The notes under the pieces: model-generated
The model's database searches: none
Told to the model about the DNA's origin: nothing
Seen by the model: only the letters and a program-made list of their open reading frames with translations
Assembly (NCBI RefSeq): GCF_014203605.1
Contig: NZ_JACHJJ010000024.1
Coordinates: forward strand, 62,001-126,000
Origin: Thiemannella venezuelensis
GTDB taxonomy: Bacteria > Actinomycetota > Actinomycetes > Streptosporangiales > Streptosporangiaceae
Length of the DNA stretch: 64,000 bases
Reading direction: 5' to 3'
Shown: positions 15,253-24,500 of the stretch, one piece after another
How positions within the stretch are numbered: the stretch's first letter is position 1
Layout: each line of letters opens with the position of its first letter
Made by a program: the position numbers and the translations under genes

Positions 15253-17495
15253 GACGCCTCCTCGGGCTCCCGCAGGACCGCGACGCCCGCCGACAGGGCC
15301 AGCGGTACGGCCAGCGCCAGGGCCATGGAGAGCACGGCCGCGCCCGAGTCGTTGACCAGCATGCCGACGACCCCGCTGACCAGGACGCCGATCAGGCCCG
15401 CCTTCAGCGCGGGGGAGTGCGCGAAGGCGGCCGGCAGCACCCCGGCGCTCGCCGTCGCGGGCCGCAGCAGCGCGTAGACGAGGAACGCGGCCGCCACGAC
15501 CACGATCGGCATCAGGTTGGGGCTGAGCAGCGTGCCGACCATCGCACCGAACTTGCGGCCGATCACGTCCATCGCCTCGCCGGTGAAGATCTGGCCGACG
15601 AACCGGCCCAGATGGGTCTGGGAGGCGGGCGGGCGGAGGTGGTCGAGATAGGCGATCGCCATCACGGTGGCGCCGCCCGCCGCCACGAGCGCGCCCAGCT
15701 TGACGACCGAGATGCGGCGGCCCGCCAGGAGCATCGCGGTCACCGCGATGCCCGGCACGAACGCGATCACTCCGCCGAAGTCGCTGCCCACCCCCGGCCA
15801 GCCGCCGAGGACCATCGCCGAGCAGCCGAGCACCACCACGACGGCGACTCCCGCGCCCCGGCGCCCCCGCCGCGTGAGCAGGTGCGCGAGCGCCGAGGCC
15901 AGCAGCAGCACCGAGGTGGCGAACAGGGCGAAGGGGATGTTGCCCAGGCCGTAGTAGCGGGCGCCGACCACGGCCGTGTAGCCCATCACGCTGTTGAGCT
16001 GCAGGGTCGTTCCCGTCAGCAGGTCACCGGCGAGGACCGCCGCGGTGACCGCGGAGACGATCGCCAGCGGCCCGAGCGGCCGGCTGCGCCGCAGCGCGGC
16101 GGGCACGCCCCGGGCACGTGCGCGCAGGGTCGGCGAGCCCGCGCCGCGCCGCCCCCGGCGGACGAGCAGCCGGAGCGCCAGCGACCACAGGAACGGCACC
16201 GCCAGGGCCACCGCCGCCAGCAGGAGGGCGGTTCCCGCGATCCCTCCCGCCAGGGAGAGCGCGGGCGTCTCGGCGTGCCGCCAGCCGGTGAAGTTGACCA
16301 GATAGGTCGAGACCGGCAGCGAGGCGAGGACGACGGCGGCCAGACGGACCCGGCCCAGCCCGTGCCTCCGGCGCAGCAGCAGGAACGCGGTGACGTAGAA
16401 CAGGACCTGGAGCACGGCGACGGTGGTGAAGAAGGCGCCGCCGACCTCCCTGACCGTCTGCCCCGCGACGTCGGCGGCGACCAGCTCGGCCCGCGCGCTC
16501 TCGACCCCGTCGGTACGGCCCCTGCCCGCCTCCCAGGGGGTCCCGACCACCGACGGCGGAACCGGAGCGCCGATCACCGAGAGCACCGTGGCCGTGATGT
16601 CCGGCAGGATCGTGACGTCCCGTCGGTGGGTGGAGGCCGCGCCGAGGAAGCCTCGCTGGCTGCCGGGCCCCAGGTTCATCATGGCCACCCGCAGGTGCGG
16701 CTGGGACCCGTGGTCGGACAGGCCCGCCAGCATCACGACGGCGTCCTCGGACAGCACGCTGACCACCGCCCCGGCCTTGGCGTCGGCGCGCAGCAGCGCG
16801 GTCGCCCGCTGCTGCGGGGTGAGCGCGTCCTCGACGCGGGGGAGGCGGTCCTCCGCCAGGTAGGGCCGGATGAGGTCGTCGACGTCGACCGCGACCACCC
16901 GGCACCGGGTGAGGGCGACGGCCCCGGCCTGCGCGGGGGAGGGGGCGTAGTGGTCGACCTTCCCGGCCCGGTCGGCCAGGGCCAGCGCGGCGCCCGGCCC
17001 GACCGCGAACGTGCAGTCGCCGGCGGCGCGCACGGCCTCGCCGAGCGTGCCGGCTCCGCGCTGCCCGGCGACCTCGTGCAGGTAGTCGTAGCCGGGAATG
17101 ATCGCGCCGCCCTCGACGGGTTCGGGCACCGGAGGGAGGCCGCAGCCGTACCCGACGGCGGACCTGACCCCGGCCGACACCGTCAGCCACGCGTCGTAGG
17201 GGCAGGTCACCCTGCCCACCGTGCGGACCGAGAGGGAGCCCGTGGAGCTCTGCCCGGCCAGCCGCCACAGGTTGGGCGTGCCCTCGGGGCTGAGGTCGCT
17301 CCAGAGCAGGCCCGGGATCCCGATCAGGACCACCTGCCCGCGGGCGGGGTCCTCCTCCGGGGCGGCGGAGCCGGCCGCCGCGGCGGAGGCGGGGGTGGAG
17401 GAGGCCGCGGCCGAGGACTGCCCCGCACCCGGCCCCAGCACACCCGGCCACAGCGCGCCCAGCAGCAGCGCGGCCGTGATCAGCGTCCGCCTCAC
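15192..17495 (-). CDS. Large membrane protein with an N-terminal alkaline-phosphatase-like domain
   Basis: The 767-residue protein starts with a signal peptide, continues as an extracytoplasmic region of about 330 residues and ends with about ten membrane spans. The first part resembles the alkaline phosphatase/sulfatase fold in outline (VVLIGIPGLLWSDL near the start, MLAGLSDHGSQPHLRVAMMNLGPG and DITATVLSVIGAPVPPSVVGTPW later). Normal catalytic metal ligands are not obvious. Function is unknown; a role in envelope assembly is a guess. The GTG at 17495 follows GGGAGG. Its 3' end overlaps the HIT gene by 61 bp. Confidence 0.7.
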   Translation of the reverse strand: MRRTLITAALLLGALWPGVLGPGAGQSSAAASSTPASAAAAGSAAPEEDPARGQVVLIGIPGLLWSDLSPEGTPNLWRLAGQSSTGSLSVRTVGRVTCPYDAWLTVSAGVRSAVGYGCGLPPVPEPVEGGAIIPGYDYLHEVAGQRGAGTLGEAVRAAGDCTFAVGPGAALALADRAGKVDHYAPSPAQAGAVALTRCRVVAVDVDDLIRPYLAEDRLPRVEDALTPQQRATALLRADAKAGAVVSVLSEDAVVMLAGLSDHGSQPHLRVAMMNLGPGSQRGFLGAASTHRRDVTILPDITATVLSVIGAPVPPSVVGTPWEAGRGRTDGVESARAELVAADVAGQTVREVGGAFFTTVAVLQVLFYVTAFLLLRRRHGLGRVRLAAVVLASLPVSTYLVNFTGWRHAETPALSLAGGIAGTALLLAAVALAVPFLWSLALRLLVRRGRRGAGSPTLRARARGVPAALRRSRPLGPLAIVSAVTAAVLAGDLLTGTTLQLNSVMGYTAVVGARYYGLGNIPFALFATSVLLLASALAHLLTRRGRRGAGVAVVVVLGCSAMVLGGWPGVGSDFGGVIAFVPGIAVTAMLLAGRRISVVKLGALVAAGGATVMAIAYLDHLRPPASQTHLGRFVGQIFTGEAMDVIGRKFGAMVGTLLSPNLMPIVVVAAAFLVYALLRPATASAGVLPAAFAHSPALKAGLIGVLVSGVVGMLVNDSGAAVLSMALALAVPLALSAGVAVLREPEEASYEEPPGQQSASNDLVSRSN

Positions 17496-17651
17496 CGGTG
17501 ACCTCCCTGGTCCTGGGCCGAGTGCCCGTTGACTGCTGGCACCGTAGGGGAAGACCGGGGTCCCGGTCCAGCGAACCGGTGTCAGGGCGGGGCGGACGGG
17601 GTCCGGTGAGGCGGGTTCGGAGAGGAATGCCCCGGATTCGGCGCGGCCGGA

Positions 17652-19232
17652 TCAGGGGAGGACGGCCGGGCTCGCGGGGCTCTCGTTGTGCAGGCGGTCG
17701 AGGGCGGAGACGAGGTACTTCCCGCCGCCCCGGAGGGCGAAGGTCTGGCGGGTGCCGCCGGTCGCGGGGACGACCGCGACCAGGTTGCGGGCGTCGGCGA
17801 CGGCGCACGGACCCGCCTCGCCGGAGGTGACCCGGTAGACGGCGTAGGAGCGCGCGCCCGCGGAGGTCTTCCACATGAGCGAGGCGCCCTGGACCCTGAC
17901 GTTGGCCGGGGCGGCCGGGGCGCGGCCGCCGCGCTCCTTGACCAGGGGCAGCAGCGCCGGGCGCGAGTAGTGGTCGCGGGAGATCCGGTCCATCACCCCG
18001 AGCGGGTTGCCGCCGACCTGCTTGGCACTGAAGTAGACGTCGCCGGAGACCTCCGGGTGCCTGCGGTTCCGGGTGAGGTGCGAGGGGAGCTCGCCGGCCT
18101 TGCGCCAGGCGGGGGTGTCGGTGGCGCCGACCCGGTAGAGGGCCTGGCCGATGTACAGGTGCACGCCGGTGCCCCGGACCTCCCTCGCCCACCAGGCCGT
18201 CAGCACGTCGTAGTCGGCGATGCGGAAGCCGCGCGGCCAGTACAGCTGCGGCATGACGTAGTCGACCGTGCCGCTGCGGATCCAGTGGCGGGCGTCGGCG
18301 TAGATCGAGTCGTACGCGGACATCCCGCCGGTGGCCGAGCCGGTCGGGTCGTTGGACTTGTTGCGCCAGATGCCGAACGGGCTGATGCCGAACTTCACGC
18401 GCTTCTTCGTCTCGTGCACGACCCTGTCGACCTGGGCGATGAGCGTGTTGACGTTGGCGCGGCGCCAGTCGGCCAGCTTGGCGCCGCCGCCGTACCGGGC
18501 GAAGGCGTCGCCGTCGGCGAACTTCTTGCCGCTGCCGGGATAGGGGTAGAAGTAGTCGTCGAAGTGCACGCCGTCGACGTCGTAGCGGGTCACCACGTCC
18601 TTGATGACCCCGGTGACGTGGTCGCGGACCGCCGGAAGTCCGGGGTTGTAGTAGAGGCGGCCCTCGTGCTTGACGACCCAGTCGGGGTGGACCCGGGCCG
18701 GGTGGGCGGCCGGGAGCCTGCTCACGTCGGTGTCGTAGGCCGCCCGGTAGGGGTTGAACCAGGCGTGGAACTCCATGCCGCGCTTGTGCGCCTCGGAGAT
18801 GAGGAAGGGCAGCGGGTCCCAGCCGGGGTCCTTGCCGGCCGTACCGGTCAGGAACTTCGACCAGGGCTCCAGGGAGGACCGGTAGAACGCGTCGGAGGCG
18901 GGGCGGACCTGGACGAACACGGCGTTGAAGCGGCGCTTGGCCGCGTTGTCGAGGAGCTTGACGTACTCCGCCTTCTGCCGGGCGGCGGTCATGCCGGTCC
19001 GGGTCGGCCAGTCGATGTTGTTGACCGTGGCGATCCAGATCCCGCGGAGCTGCCGCTTGGGGTACCGCGCGTCGACCGGGCACGACGCCGCGGCGACCAC
19101 CGCGCCGGGCGCGGGCGCGACGGCGGCTCCGGAGGGGTCGGCGGCCTCGGCGCCCGGGCCGAAGGCGTGGGCGGCGCCGAGGGTGAGAGCGGAGAGGGCG
19201 GCTGCGGCAAGCAGGGGACGTCCGGTTCGCAT
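17652..19232 (-). CDS. Secreted GHL10 (glycoside hydrolase-like, YngK-type) protein
   Basis: The 526-residue protein has a signal peptide (residues 1-30) and a TIM-barrel of the GHL10 family (RQLRGIWIATVNNIDWP at its start, VDGVHFDDYFYPYPG in the middle, YVMPQLYWP later). A C-terminal fibronectin-like segment of about 90 residues follows. Related proteins are proposed to act on surface polysaccharide; a defined substrate is not known. The Asp-Asp pair in HFDDYF is the likely catalytic region. A CACACT hexamer 7 nt before the ATG hints at a leaderless promoter, although GAGG also lies there. Confidence 0.88.
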   Translation of the reverse strand: MRTGRPLLAAAALSALTLGAAHAFGPGAEAADPSGAAVAPAPGAVVAAASCPVDARYPKRQLRGIWIATVNNIDWPTRTGMTAARQKAEYVKLLDNAAKRRFNAVFVQVRPASDAFYRSSLEPWSKFLTGTAGKDPGWDPLPFLISEAHKRGMEFHAWFNPYRAAYDTDVSRLPAAHPARVHPDWVVKHEGRLYYNPGLPAVRDHVTGVIKDVVTRYDVDGVHFDDYFYPYPGSGKKFADGDAFARYGGGAKLADWRRANVNTLIAQVDRVVHETKKRVKFGISPFGIWRNKSNDPTGSATGGMSAYDSIYADARHWIRSGTVDYVMPQLYWPRGFRIADYDVLTAWWAREVRGTGVHLYIGQALYRVGATDTPAWRKAGELPSHLTRNRRHPEVSGDVYFSAKQVGGNPLGVMDRISRDHYSRPALLPLVKERGGRAPAAPANVRVQGASLMWKTSAGARSYAVYRVTSGEAGPCAVADARNLVAVVPATGGTRQTFALRGGGKYLVSALDRLHNESPASPAVLP

Positions 19233-19321
19233 GGACCTCAGTGTGGCATCGGCTCCGTGATGCTTCGGCCGAAAGAACGAAATGGTTCTGTGATGTTCCT
19301 GCGACGGAAGTGGCCTAAGGG

Positions 19322-19373
19322 GCGGGTGCGCACCGGCCCGGCCTCCGGCCGGGCCGGGCCGGTGCGCGCCCGC
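19322..19373 (-). terminator. Long GC hairpin after the EF-G2 gene
   Basis: Arms 19322-19343 and 19352-19373 pair over 22 bp with a single G-T wobble around an 8-nt loop. The hairpin begins 11 bp past the EF-G2 stop on the minus strand. Confidence 0.75.
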
Positions 19374-19383
19374 CGCGCCGGGA

Positions 19384-21513
19384 TCAGGCGGTGACCTTCT
19401 CGACCAGGTGGGAGGGGAGCGGCTCGTAGCGCAGGAAGGTGCGCTGGAAGGTCCCCGTCCCGTGCGACATCGACCTCAGGTCGATGGCGTACCGGGTGAT
19501 CTCCAGTTCCGGCACCTCGGCCCGGACCAGGGTGCGCCCGACGCCGACCGGTTCGGTGCCCAGGACGCGGCCGCGGCGCGAGGACAGGTCGGACATCACC
19601 GCGCCGACATGGTCGTCGGCGACCAGCACCGCCACCTCGTCGACCGGTTCCAGCAGCAGCGTCGGCACCTTGGCCGCGGCCTCCTTGAGCGCCAGCGCCC
19701 CGGCGATCTGGAAGGCCATGTCGGAGGAGTCGACCGAGTGGGCCTTGCCGTCGTAGAGCGTCACCCGGACGTCCACCATCGGGTACCCGGCGACCACGCC
19801 GCGCGCCATCTGGGTCCGCACGCCCTTCTCCACGGAGGGGATGAACTGGCGCGGCACCACACCGCCGACGATCTTGTCCACGAACTCGAAACCCCCGCCC
19901 GAGGGCAGGGGCTCGACCTCCAGATGGCAGATGGCGTACTGGCCGTGGCCGCCGGTCTGCTTGACGTTGCGGCCCAGCACCTGGCATCTGCCGCCGAAGG
20001 TCTCGCGGAGCGGCACCCGCAGGCCGATCTTCTCGACCTCCACGCCGTGCCGCTTGCTCAGCCGGTCCAGCAGCACGTCGGCGTGGGCCTCGCCCATGCA
20101 CCAGAGCACCAGCTGCTTGGTCTCGGCGTTGTTCTCCAGCCGGAGGGTCGGGTCCTCGGCCACGAGACGGCCCAGCGCCTGGCCGAGCTTGTCGTCGTCG
20201 GCCTTGGACCTGGCCTGGATCGCGACCGGCAGCAGCGGGTCCGGCATGGTCCACGCCGTCATCAGCAGCGGGTTCTCCTTGTCGGAGAGCGTGTCGCCGG
20301 TCTCCGCGCGCGACAGCTTGGCCACCGCCACGATGTCGCCCGCCACGCACTTGGCCGCGGGCCGCTGGAGCTTGCCGAGGGGGGACGAGAGCGCGCCGAC
20401 GCGCTCGTCCAGGTCGTGGTCCTCGTGCCCCCGGTCGGCCAGGCCGTGCCCGGAGACGTGCACGACGGCGTCCGGGCGCAGCGTCCCGGAGAACACCCTG
20501 ACCAGGCTGATCCGGCCCACGTAGGGGTCGCTGGTGGTCTTGACGACCTCGGCCACGAGGGGCCCCTCGGGGTCGCAGACGATGCCGGGCACCGGTTTGC
20601 CGTCGATCGTGGTGATCTCCGGCATGGAGTGCTCCGTCGGGGAGGGGAACCCCTGGGTGACGAGCTCCAGGACCTCCGCCGCGCCCACGCCGGTCCCGGT
20701 GGCCAGCACCGGGTAGAAGCCGCCGCGCGCGACCGCCTTCTCCAGGTCGTCGATGAGGACCTTGGTGTCGATCTCCTCGCCGGAGAGGTAGCGGTCCATC
20801 AGGGACTCGTCCTCGCTCTCCTGGATGATCCCCTCGATCAGGTCGCCGCGGTACTGCTCGATCTGGTCCTGGTAGTCGGGGCCGGGGGAGTTCTCGGTCC
20901 GGACCCCGGTGGCGTAGTTGTAGAACTTCTGCGACAGCAGCCCGATCAGGCCGTTCACGTGGCCGTTGGTCACCACCGGCAGGTACAGCGGTGCCACGCC
21001 GTCGCCGAACGCGTCCTGGCAGGCGGTGAGGGCCTCCTCGAAGTCGGCCCGCTGGTGGTCGATCTTGGTGATCACGACCGCGCGGGGCATGCCGACCGCC
21101 GAGCACTCCTCCCAGAGCATCCTGGTCAGGCCGTCCACGCCCTCGGCCGCCGAGACGACGAACAGCGCGGCGTCGGCCGCGCGCAGCCCCGCGCGCAGAT
21201 CGCCGACGAAGTCGGCGTATCCGGGCGTGTCCAGCAGATTGATCTTGATGTCGTTGTGGACCACCGGGGCCACGGTGAGGTTCACCGAGCGCTGCTGGCG
21301 CACCTCGACCTCGTCGAAGTCGCTGACGGTGGTCCCGTCCTCGATCCTGCCGGCCCGCTGGATCGTCTTGGTCGCCGCCAGCAGCGACTCGACCAGGGTC
21401 GTCTTCCCCGAGCCCGAATGGCCGACCAGCACCACGTTGCGCACCATGTCCGGCCGGTCGGCCATGAGTGCTCTGCCCGCGGCTCCCGTTGTGCCGGCTG
21501 ACTTCTCCGCCAT
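19384..21513 (-). CDS. fusA2: Elongation factor G-like protein EF-G2
   Basis: The 709-residue GTPase has G1 GHSGSGKT, the DTPGYADF G3 region and TKID in place of the NKxD of classical EF-G. Domains II-V of EF-G follow. The deviations and the lack of neighbouring rpsL/rpsG/tuf place it in the actinobacterial EF-G2 group, whose paralogue in mycobacteria binds ribosomes but is poor in ribosome-stimulated GTP hydrolysis. Its role is unsettled; it is not the main translocase. The ATG at 21513 has GGGAGG 7 nt upstream, which favours it over the upstream in-frame ATG at 21612. It is divergent from pgsA. Confidence 0.92.
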   Translation of the reverse strand: MAEKSAGTTGAAGRALMADRPDMVRNVVLVGHSGSGKTTLVESLLAATKTIQRAGRIEDGTTVSDFDEVEVRQQRSVNLTVAPVVHNDIKINLLDTPGYADFVGDLRAGLRAADAALFVVSAAEGVDGLTRMLWEECSAVGMPRAVVITKIDHQRADFEEALTACQDAFGDGVAPLYLPVVTNGHVNGLIGLLSQKFYNYATGVRTENSPGPDYQDQIEQYRGDLIEGIIQESEDESLMDRYLSGEEIDTKVLIDDLEKAVARGGFYPVLATGTGVGAAEVLELVTQGFPSPTEHSMPEITTIDGKPVPGIVCDPEGPLVAEVVKTTSDPYVGRISLVRVFSGTLRPDAVVHVSGHGLADRGHEDHDLDERVGALSSPLGKLQRPAAKCVAGDIVAVAKLSRAETGDTLSDKENPLLMTAWTMPDPLLPVAIQARSKADDDKLGQALGRLVAEDPTLRLENNAETKQLVLWCMGEAHADVLLDRLSKRHGVEVEKIGLRVPLRETFGGRCQVLGRNVKQTGGHGQYAICHLEVEPLPSGGGFEFVDKIVGGVVPRQFIPSVEKGVRTQMARGVVAGYPMVDVRVTLYDGKAHSVDSSDMAFQIAGALALKEAAAKVPTLLLEPVDEVAVLVADDHVGAVMSDLSSRRGRVLGTEPVGVGRTLVRAEVPELEITRYAIDLRSMSHGTGTFQRTFLRYEPLPSHLVEKVTA

Positions 21514-21734
21514 GTCGCCTCCCGTGTCGTCTCCTGCGTCGTGTCTCCCGTGTGCCGCGAGGGGGCGGTCGCGCGCAGCCGCGCCCTCGGGTCCGCCGCC
21601 GCGTCCGGACACCGCAAGGACGCGGTGTGTTCACCAAATACCCATGTGGCGAATATCACAAGAGGACTGGCCGGATCCGCTTGCGGAGCGTTGGATGCGC
21701 GCTCGTGATCGGCGTGGCCTACGATCGGAGCGCG

Positions 21735-22352
21735 ATGCTGAAACTTCTGCGACCTGCCGTCACCCGAGTGCTGACCCCCCTGGGCAGGGTGCTCGTCGGA
21801 CGGGGGATCGGCCCTGACGCGATCACCGCGGTCGGCACGCTCGGCACCGTCGCCGCGGCACTGTTCTTCTATCCCCGGGGCCAGCTGTTCGCGGGCACGG
21901 TGGTGATCACGTTCTTCGTGCTGGCGGACCTTCTCGACGGGGTCATGGCCCGGATGACCGGGCCGGGCAGCGTCTGGGGGGCCTTCCTCGACTCCGCCCT
22001 CGACCGGGTGGGCGACGCCGCGATCTTCTCGGGGCTGGTGCTCTGGTTCATCGTGAGCGGAGAGCGGGTGCTGGCCGGGGTGGCCCTGTTCTGCCTCGTC
22101 GCCGGGGCGCTGGTCTCCTACGTCAAGGCCAGGGCCGAGGGGCTGGGCATGACCTGCGACGTCGGCCTCGCCGAGCGCCCCGAGCGCCTGGTGGTGGGGC
22201 TGGTCTCCGCGGGCCTGTCCGGGCTCGGCGTGCCGTACATCCTGCCCGCCGGGCTCTGGCTGCTCGCCGCCGCCAGCGCGGTCACGGTCGTCCAGCGTCT
22301 GGTGCACGTCCGCCGCCAGGCCGCCTCCGTTCCTCCCCAGACCCTCCGCTGA
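21735..22352 (+). CDS. pgsA: Phosphatidylinositol phosphate synthase (CDP-alcohol phosphotransferase)
   Basis: The 205-residue membrane enzyme has six predicted helices and the full CDP-alcohol phosphotransferase motif DGVMARx8GAFLDSALD (about residues 70-92). In actinobacteria the enzyme in this operon joins CDP-diacylglycerol and inositol-1-phosphate, giving the precursor of PI and PIMs. TACGAT at 21720-21725 lies 9 nt before the ATG and GGAG overlaps the gap. It leads the operon pgsA-patA-pimA. Confidence 0.92.
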   Translation: MLKLLRPAVTRVLTPLGRVLVGRGIGPDAITAVGTLGTVAAALFFYPRGQLFAGTVVITFFVLADLLDGVMARMTGPGSVWGAFLDSALDRVGDAAIFSGLVLWFIVSGERVLAGVALFCLVAGALVSYVKARAEGLGMTCDVGLAERPERLVVGLVSAGLSGLGVPYILPAGLWLLAAASAVTVVQRLVHVRRQAASVPPQTLR

Positions 22353-22363
22353 CCGGGAGAAGC

Positions 22364-23281
22364 ATGACCGACAAGCCGTCTCTGCAGGATCGCCTCGTCG
22401 CGGCCGGGTTCGGCGCGGGCTGGGCGATCGTCCCCCACCTGCCCGAGCGCCTCACCACCCGCGCCTTCGACGCCGCCGCCGACCGGCTGTGGAAGCGGCG
22501 GGGGAAGTCGGTGCTCCGGCTGGAGGCCAACCTCGCCCGGGTCAGGGGCACCTCCTCCGACGACCCGGACGTGCGGGCGCTGAGCCGCGAGGGCATGCGC
22601 TCCTACTTCCGCTACTTCCACGAGGTCTTCCGCCTGCCGTCCGTCCCGCGCGCCGAGGTCGTCGCCCGCACCCACGTCACCGGCGGGGAGCGGATCTTCG
22701 AGAACCTGGAGAAGGGGCGCGGCGTGGTGCTCGCCCTGCCGCACACGGGCAACTGGGACGAGGCGGGCGCCTGGCTCATCGGGGCGTCGGGGCAGTCGTT
22801 CACGACCGTGGCCGAGCGGCTCAGGCCCGAGTCCATGTACCGCCGCTACACCGCCTTCCGCGAGGGGCTCGGCATGGAGGTGCTCCCGCTGACGGGAGGC
22901 GAGGGCAACACCTTCGGCACGCTGGCCCAGCGGCTGCGCGCCGGCCGGGTGGTCGCCCTGCCCGCCGAGCGCGACCTGACCGCCCGGGGGATCGAGGTCC
23001 GGTTCTTCGGGGCCGCCACCCGCATGCCCGCGGGCCCCGGGCTGCTGGCCGTGCACACCGGGGCCGCGCTGCTGCCGGCTCTGCCGTACTTCAGGGGCCG
23101 CGACTGGGGCCTGGACATCGCCGAGGAGATCGAGGTGCCCGCCGAGGGCACCCGCCAGGAGAAGACGGCCGCCGTCATGCAGAGCCTGGCCGTCGCCTTC
23201 GAGAAGGGCATCTCCGAGCACCCCGAGGACTGGCACATGCTCCAGCGCCTCTGGCTCGACGACCTGGAGCCCCGGTCATGA
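22364..23281 (+). CDS. patA: Phosphatidylinositol mannoside acyltransferase
   Basis: The 305-residue protein belongs to the HtrB/LpxL lysophospholipid acyltransferase family. It has the HX4D catalytic motif as HTGNWD (residues about 126-131) and the downstream PAERDLTARGIEVRFFG segment. In mycobacteria the equivalent enzyme (Rv2611c) transfers palmitate to the mannose of PIM1/PIM2 on the inner face of the membrane. The gene lies 11 bp after pgsA and its stop overlaps a short coupled frame that leads into pimA. Confidence 0.92.
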   Translation: MTDKPSLQDRLVAAGFGAGWAIVPHLPERLTTRAFDAAADRLWKRRGKSVLRLEANLARVRGTSSDDPDVRALSREGMRSYFRYFHEVFRLPSVPRAEVVARTHVTGGERIFENLEKGRGVVLALPHTGNWDEAGAWLIGASGQSFTTVAERLRPESMYRRYTAFREGLGMEVLPLTGGEGNTFGTLAQRLRAGRVVALPAERDLTARGIEVRFFGAATRMPAGPGLLAVHTGAALLPALPYFRGRDWGLDIAEEIEVPAEGTRQEKTAAVMQSLAVAFEKGISEHPEDWHMLQRLWLDDLEPRS

Positions 23282-23376
23282 GGGCCGCGGCCGGACCCGG
23301 CGCGGCGGGCACGGACCGGGACCTCCGCGGACCGGGCTCCCGGCGGAGCGGGCGAGGGGCGGCGGGGACGCGGTGA
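23278..23376 (+). CDS. Possible 32-codon coupled ORF between patA and pimA
   Basis: An ATG overlaps the patA stop (ATGA at 23278-23281), and the frame ends in a TGA that overlaps the pimA GTG (GTGA at 23373-23376). The 32 residues are Gly/Arg/Ala-rich and match nothing I recognise. It may be only a bridge that keeps ribosomes moving from patA to pimA, since pimA has no obvious Shine-Dalgarno. It may equally be chance in GC-rich DNA. Confidence 0.3.
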   Translation: MRAAAGPGAAGTDRDLRGPGSRRSGRGAAGTR

Positions 23377-24500
23377 GAGTAGGCATCGTCTGCCCGTACA
23401 CCTGGGACGTGCCCGGGGGCGTCCAGGCGCACATCCGCGACCTCGCCGAGGCGCTCATCGCCGACGGCCACCAGGTCGAGGTGATCGCCCCGGCCGCCGA
23501 CGACGCGCCGCTGCCCTCCTACGTGACGCCCGCCGGGCGCGCGGTGCCCGTGCCCTACAACGGGTCGGTGGCGCGGCTGGCGTTCGGGTTCCTGTCGGCG
23601 AACCGGGTGCGCCGGTGGATCCGGGAGGGCCGGTTCGACGTGCTGCACGTGCACGAGCCGTTCGTGCCGAGCCTGGGCGTCCTGGCCTGCTGGGCGGCGA
23701 AGGGGCCGATCGTGGCCACCTTCCACGCCTCCTACCAGCGCTCGCGGGCGCTGTCGGTCTCGGCGCCGGTCCTGCAGACCGCGGTGGAGAAGATCACCGG
23801 CAGGATCGCCGTGTCGGACGCCGCGCGCACGACCCTCGTCGAGCACATGGGCGGCGACGCCGTGCTCATCCCGAACGGGGTGACGGTGAGCCGCTACGCC
23901 GAGGCCGAGCCGCTGCCCGGCTGGGACGGGGGCGAGGTGATCGGGTTCCTGGGCCGGATGGACGAGCCGCGCAAGGGCCTGCCCGTGCTGCTGGAGGCCT
24001 TCGCGCTGCTGGCGCCCGTGCGGCCGCGCCTGCGCCTGCTCGTCGCCGGCCCCGGCGACGCGGAGGAGGTGCTGGAGAAGGTCCCGGCGGAGTTCCGCGA
24101 CCGGGTCGGCCTGCTGGGCATGGTCAGCGAGGAGGACAAGGTCCGGGCCTACCACTCGGTCGACGTCTTCTGCGCGCCCAACCTGGGCGGGGAGAGCTTC
24201 GGCATCGTGCTCACCGAGGCCATGTCGGCCGGGGCGGCGATCCTGGCCAGCGACATCCCCGCCTTCCGCAGGGTCCTCGACGACGGCCAGGCCGGGGCGC
24301 TGTTCGAGACGGGCGACGCCGCCTCGCTCGCCCGCGAGGCCGCGGCGCTGCTGGACGACCCCGCCCGCCGGGCCAAGCTCTCGGACGAGGCGCGCACCGC
24401 CGTGTGGAAGTACGACTGGTCGACCGTCGCCCGCGACGTGGTGCGCGTCTACGAGACGGTGGCGAGCGCCGCCGGGGTCGAGGAGGACGACCGGCCGTGA
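23373..24500 (+). CDS. pimA: Phosphatidylinositol alpha-mannosyltransferase
   Basis: The 375-residue GT-B glycosyltransferase (family GT4) transfers mannose from GDP-mannose to the 2-position of the inositol of PI, the first step in PIM synthesis on the cytoplasmic face. It has the N-terminal glycine-rich loop GIVCPYTWDVPGGVQAH and the C-terminal nucleotide-sugar site PNLGGESFGIVLTEAM with the EX7E-type pair. The GTG start overlaps a short upstream frame, and its stop overlaps the next gene (GTGA at 24497-24500), so the whole operon is translationally chained. Confidence 0.95.
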   Translation: MRVGIVCPYTWDVPGGVQAHIRDLAEALIADGHQVEVIAPAADDAPLPSYVTPAGRAVPVPYNGSVARLAFGFLSANRVRRWIREGRFDVLHVHEPFVPSLGVLACWAAKGPIVATFHASYQRSRALSVSAPVLQTAVEKITGRIAVSDAARTTLVEHMGGDAVLIPNGVTVSRYAEAEPLPGWDGGEVIGFLGRMDEPRKGLPVLLEAFALLAPVRPRLRLLVAGPGDAEEVLEKVPAEFRDRVGLLGMVSEEDKVRAYHSVDVFCAPNLGGESFGIVLTEAMSAGAAILASDIPAFRRVLDDGQAGALFETGDAASLAREAAALLDDPARRAKLSDEARTAVWKYDWSTVARDVVRVYETVASAAGVEEDDRP

